Positions 42,568 through 45,694 of a stretch of 45,694 bases of DNA are shown here, one piece after another. This stretch comes from Candidatus Gottesmanbacteria bacterium (GTDB taxonomy: Bacteria; Patescibacteriota; Microgenomatia; UBA10105; UBA927): NCBI GenBank assembly GCA_023245335.1, contig JAHFKK010000003.1:1-45694 (forward strand), written 5' to 3'. Each line of letters opens with the position of its first letter. The first letter of the stretch is position 1. The notes beneath the pieces were generated by a model. That model did not search any database. It saw only the letters and a list, made by a program, of their open reading frames with translations, and was not told the DNA's origin. The position numbers and the translations under genes were made by a program.

Positions 42568-42761
42568 TATTCCGTCAGCGCATAGGCCCCGCCGTGGCGA
42601 AACGGGGAGTCTGATAGCCGCTTGGTTATGGTATTATCGTCCACTTCCTCAACCTGCCGCACGTCGCCGCAGATTGGGCAGGTGAAGACTACCGTGTTGC
42701 TCTCGCGCCGGGCGGTGCAAATGTGCTCGGAGATGGTGAAGTCAAGATTGAAGATGTTCAT
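42567..42761 (-). CDS. Small CxxC protein
   Basis: MNIFNLDFTISEHICTARRESNTVVFTCPICGDVRQV. Confidence 0.5.
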   Translation of the reverse strand: MNIFNLDFTISEHICTARRESNTVVFTCPICGDVRQVEEVDDNTITKRLSDSPFRHGGAYALTE

Positions 42762-42970
42762 CGGTATATAGGCGATCCCGAAGACCTTGGTTCTTGATCG
42801 CACTTCGGGCAATATGGTTCTATGCTACGACTGCACTTACCACTTCCAGAGCAAGGAAAGGGTCCGTCCCATATAGGATGATTCACTTCTTTTCCAAGGA
42901 TATCACTACCACAAACCTTGCATTTATAACTACCATCTTCTTGAGGGATATCATCTTTAATATTTCTCAT
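42758..42970 (-). CDS. Zinc-ribbon protein
   Basis: YKCKVCGSDI...CSGSGKCSRSIEPYCPKC. Confidence 0.5.
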   Translation of the reverse strand: MRNIKDDIPQEDGSYKCKVCGSDILGKEVNHPIWDGPFPCSGSGKCSRSIEPYCPKCDQEPRSSGSPIYR

Positions 42971-43317
42971 TAATCCTCCTTTAGCGCAGTGAGGGCGGCG
43001 CGGCATAAAACTAAGGCAAGATTGGAGTTATCATAATCTCCATTAAAGCCATCGTCTATGATAAAAGCATCGTTATTTTTAAAATACGCTCCATGGCAAC
43101 TATATGCCCATTTAGCATCGTCTTGAAGGAATCGTTCAATTTTATACCAGCCAAATGCCTTATCTGCTACCATGAAGGCTTGTTCGATGGAAGTGTCGGG
43201 GTGCCAATCCTGCCAGCGATCTAACTTTTCATCCCATATGCACGGGCAGGTATTGACTAACTCGAATTTATATCCGCACAACTCCGCCAGCTTCTTGAGT
43301 TCGTCAGGATTGAGCAT
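42970..43317 (-). CDS. Phage ABA-sandwich-domain-like protein
   Basis: DWHPDTSIEQAFMVADKAFGWYKIERF...NSNLALVLCRAALTAL. Confidence 0.65.
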   Translation of the reverse strand: MLNPDELKKLAELCGYKFELVNTCPCIWDEKLDRWQDWHPDTSIEQAFMVADKAFGWYKIERFLQDDAKWAYSCHGAYFKNNDAFIIDDGFNGDYDNSNLALVLCRAALTALKED

Positions 43318-43502
43318 CTTTGGCCTCCTTAGCAAGCTTCTCGTCTGCCATCCGCCAGCCATTTTTCTCGGGGTACTGTCTTCTCCTATACAGACAAGGT
43401 TTACCTGCCATTCTATCGTCATATCCTTTTTGAGTTCGCTGTTTAAGGATTTTTCCAAGACCTGAAATTAAAGATTCTGCCGTTTCAACATAACCAGCAT
43501 AA

Positions 43503-43952
43503 TTATGTTTTATTTACACCTTCGGACTCCTTGAGGGCTTGTCTGGCTCTATCTCTAATAGCGCGCTGAATATCGTCTTCAGGAAAAGAGCACCCCCTCT
43601 CGATGCTTTTCAATGCCTCCACCAGCATCCGATTATGCTGCTCACATATTCTTAGATCAGATAAAATCGAATCAGCCTCACTACAAGCACATTTATACAT
43701 AGACTCAAGCTCGGCAATGCGTCTAATGCACCCATTGAGTGCCTCATAGTGTTCGCACTTGCATTCGGCATCGCGGGCCTTTAAGGTCGCCTCAAGCTCC
43801 TGCGAATAAAGTGATAATTCATTGACTGATTTTTGCTCACGTTGTAGTTGGGCTTCAAGCTCGGCAATGCGAGATTTAAGTTTTTTAAAATTTACACACT
43901 CGCTTACTTCACTCCATACTGGTTGTTCGGGCGGTAACTGCTCCCATCCCAT
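43503..43952 (-). CDS. Coiled-coil protein
   Basis: KLKSRIAELEAQLQREQKSVNELSLYSQELEATLKARDAE. Confidence 0.55.
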   Translation of the reverse strand: MGWEQLPPEQPVWSEVSECVNFKKLKSRIAELEAQLQREQKSVNELSLYSQELEATLKARDAECKCEHYEALNGCIRRIAELESMYKCACSEADSILSDLRICEQHNRMLVEALKSIERGCSFPEDDIQRAIRDRARQALKESEGVNKT

Positions 43953-43974
43953 AACATCCTCCTTTTCGGGCCGG

Positions 43975-44430
43975 TTAAGCGAACATCAAAAACTGCTCCG
44001 TCATGTGCTCGATTTCTTCCTTGCTGGTGTTGGGCAGAATCTTTTGCATGATAACATTTAAAACCCGTTGGTATAGATCCTCAAATTGTTCCTGGGACAT
44101 TGCCGCAAAACTGATCGAGTCGGATTCTACCCGCACCGTGCCGTCCACCCGGATCTCAGTATGAAACGATCCCGCTAAAATTTGAAGATCGGCCCGGAAG
44201 CGGTCAAACGATTTCTCGGGCTTGCCGTACTTTGAGTTGATTTCTCCAGGCTCCCAAAGATCGAAAGCGATGGTAAGCAACGCGAAATACCGTCGATGAA
44301 AACCGCTATTGCGAGCCTTCTTGAAATCGGAATGTACCTCCTGCCCGATCTTGATTTTATCAGCCCACTCCTGGCTTTTCGGGTCGGACGGCACAAATCC
44401 GTTGAAAGTTTTGGTGAGGCAGATTTCCAT
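43975..44430 (-). CDS. DUF1367-family phage protein
   Basis: FKKARNSGFHRRYFALLTIAFDLW...YGKPEKSFDRFRADLQILAGSF. Confidence 0.75.
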   Translation of the reverse strand: MEICLTKTFNGFVPSDPKSQEWADKIKIGQEVHSDFKKARNSGFHRRYFALLTIAFDLWEPGEINSKYGKPEKSFDRFRADLQILAGSFHTEIRVDGTVRVESDSISFAAMSQEQFEDLYQRVLNVIMQKILPNTSKEEIEHMTEQFLMFA

Positions 44431-45044
44431 TACTGGCGCATCCTATCGACCATGGCGAGCATTTCAGAAATGAACTCGTCAGCTCCCGCTTCCAGTTCGG
44501 CTATTTCTTTTTCATCGCGTGTCAGCCTGATAACCAAAAGCGGGTCTATGTCTTTAACGTATGGACAATACACAATGTAGTCGCAAAAAGAGCGCCCCGA
44601 GCGTTTAAGCCCCCAAAGAATTTGTTTTCTATATGCGGTCGGGATCTTGCCGGTGAGCTTGGATTCTACGTAAACGGAAGGTATCACTGTTTTGATTTCG
44701 ATCATTCCATCCGTTCCAACGATACCGTCTGGCGAGGCATGTTTATGGAGTCCATCTCGAAACATGGCGATCTGCTCTACTTCTACGTCATTTCGGAAAG
44801 CGTACAGGCTGCGGGCTTCGTCCTCGTACTTCAATCCATTTTCAGTGTGGATATTGTGAAAGCCGTCTTTTTTCTCGCCTGACAATATCTCCCCGGTCAT
44901 GTCATACAAAAGCTGCTTACGAACCTTTCCCTCACCTTTGGCGACGGCCTTTCCTATGGACGATCCACCGATAGAACCAATACGGGCCTGATGCCATTCA
45001 GGGCTGCCCTGCTCAAAGCTCGTTATGATTTGAGACATTTTCAT
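44430..45044 (-). CDS. YqaJ/lambda-exo-type recombination exonuclease
   Basis: QGSPEWHQARIGSIGGSSIGKAVAKGEG...HASPDGIVGTDGMIEIKTVIPSVYVESKLTGKIPTAYRKQI. Confidence 0.9.
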   Translation of the reverse strand: MKMSQIITSFEQGSPEWHQARIGSIGGSSIGKAVAKGEGKVRKQLLYDMTGEILSGEKKDGFHNIHTENGLKYEDEARSLYAFRNDVEVEQIAMFRDGLHKHASPDGIVGTDGMIEIKTVIPSVYVESKLTGKIPTAYRKQILWGLKRSGRSFCDYIVYCPYVKDIDPLLVIRLTRDEKEIAELEAGADEFISEMLAMVDRMRQ

Positions 45045-45694
45045 TCTCCAGGTTGACGTGGCAAGTTCTTCTTTTTGCCCAGCGCCTGAATCGCCTTACC
45101 ATAATGCTCCGCGAGAATCTTTTCGATAGATTCAGCACCCATGTATTCCAAAAATAAACTAAGGTTGGATTTTGTTTCCTTGATCATATCATGTATCTGA
45201 ATGGATTGATCCGTGGTAACGTAGGCCGGTTCTGCTCCGATGGATTTTCCGTCATCGTCATCATGAGTCGCCAGCCCGGTCAAGGCCAATAGTGTATAGC
45301 GTTCCAAATATGAGATCGTGGAACCAACGGCTTGGATCGAGTTCTTGCTTCCCGAATCGTCCGGCAACGCCGAAAGTGAAGTGCTCTCAGCATGCCCGAG
45401 CCGGTGAGTGATCGTACAGGTGACGGTGATAACCTTTTCCGCCTGAGATACCTTCCATGCTGCCGAAAGCCCGTGCTGGCTCATTGCCGAGTTGATTTTA
45501 TGGGTCACGTTTGCGAGCGAGGCGTGATCGTATTCCGTGACCCCCTTCGAGGTCTGGAATTTAACATGCCGGTCCTTTTCGATCTCGGGCGGGTTCGCCT
45601 TGAAGCCACTCATCGCGTCGTGATAGGCTTTGCGGGCCTCATTGGCCTCCCATCGCTCCTGCAAATCCATGGCCCGCGCCACTTTGTCGAGATC
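45041..45694 (-). CDS. erf: ERF-family ssDNA-annealing recombinase (C-terminal part; start lies at 133 across the junction)
   Basis: MDLQERWEANEARKAYHDAMSGFKANPPEIEKDRHVKFQTSKGVTEYDHASLANV. Confidence 0.9.
   Translation of the reverse strand, partial: DLDKVARAMDLQERWEANEARKAYHDAMSGFKANPPEIEKDRHVKFQTSKGVTEYDHASLANVTHKINSAMSQHGLSAAWKVSQAEKVITVTCTITHRLGHAESTSLSALPDDSGSKNSIQAVGSTISYLERYTLLALTGLATHDDDDGKSIGAEPAYVTTDQSIQIHDMIKETKSNLSLFLEYMGAESIEKILAEHYGKAIQALGKKKNLPRQPGE
45670..45694. repeat. 25-nt terminal direct repeat, copy 2
   Basis: Identical to 1-25. Confidence 0.97.

Noticed and set aside
1-45694. CRISPR array, tRNA genes, integrase/att site
   Set aside because: No regularly spaced repeats, no tRNA-like cloverleaf noticed and no recombinase ORF seen; an exhaustive scan was not possible by eye.

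Overview
The window looks like a complete, circularly closed tailed-phage genome. A 25-nt direct repeat (1-25 = 45670-45694) joins the ends, and the ERF recombinase gene reads in frame across the junction, giving a unique circle of about 45,669 bp. Essentially every convincing gene lies on the minus strand. The layout suggests two co-directional transcription units. The late unit starts at a strong promoter near 37.1 kb (terminase, portal, scaffold, capsid, short-tail proteins, tailspike, internal virion proteins, glycan cassette, exported fibre-like proteins, lysis) and ends at a terminator near 5.75 kb. The early unit starts with an HTH regulator whose predicted mRNA is leaderless (promoter at 5660-5688), runs through small accessory genes, crosses the junction into ERF / YqaJ-type exonuclease / DUF1367, and continues through an HNH gene, an O-like initiator and a VRR-NUC gene. 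The virion genes (T7 gp11/gp12-like tail proteins, T7-like connector, Bbp17-like capsid) indicate a podovirus. I saw no integrase, DNA polymerase, tRNA or CRISPR array. The most interesting items are: (i) a translationally coupled cassette of glycosyltransferase, SAM methyltransferase, radical-SAM enzyme and NAD-dependent sugar epimerase; (ii) five consecutive late genes whose products carry Sec-like signal peptides, including a beta-helix protein with an inserted, degenerate NodB/deacetylase-like domain; (iii) a small interleaved-stem (pseudoknot-like) RNA candidate with its own promoter and terminator near 41.6 kb; (iv) a plus-strand promoter-to-terminator sRNA candidate at 8.64-8.79 kb; (v) a lambda-like iteron cluster inside the initiator gene. 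All calls come from reading the sequence and recalling protein families. No searches were run.
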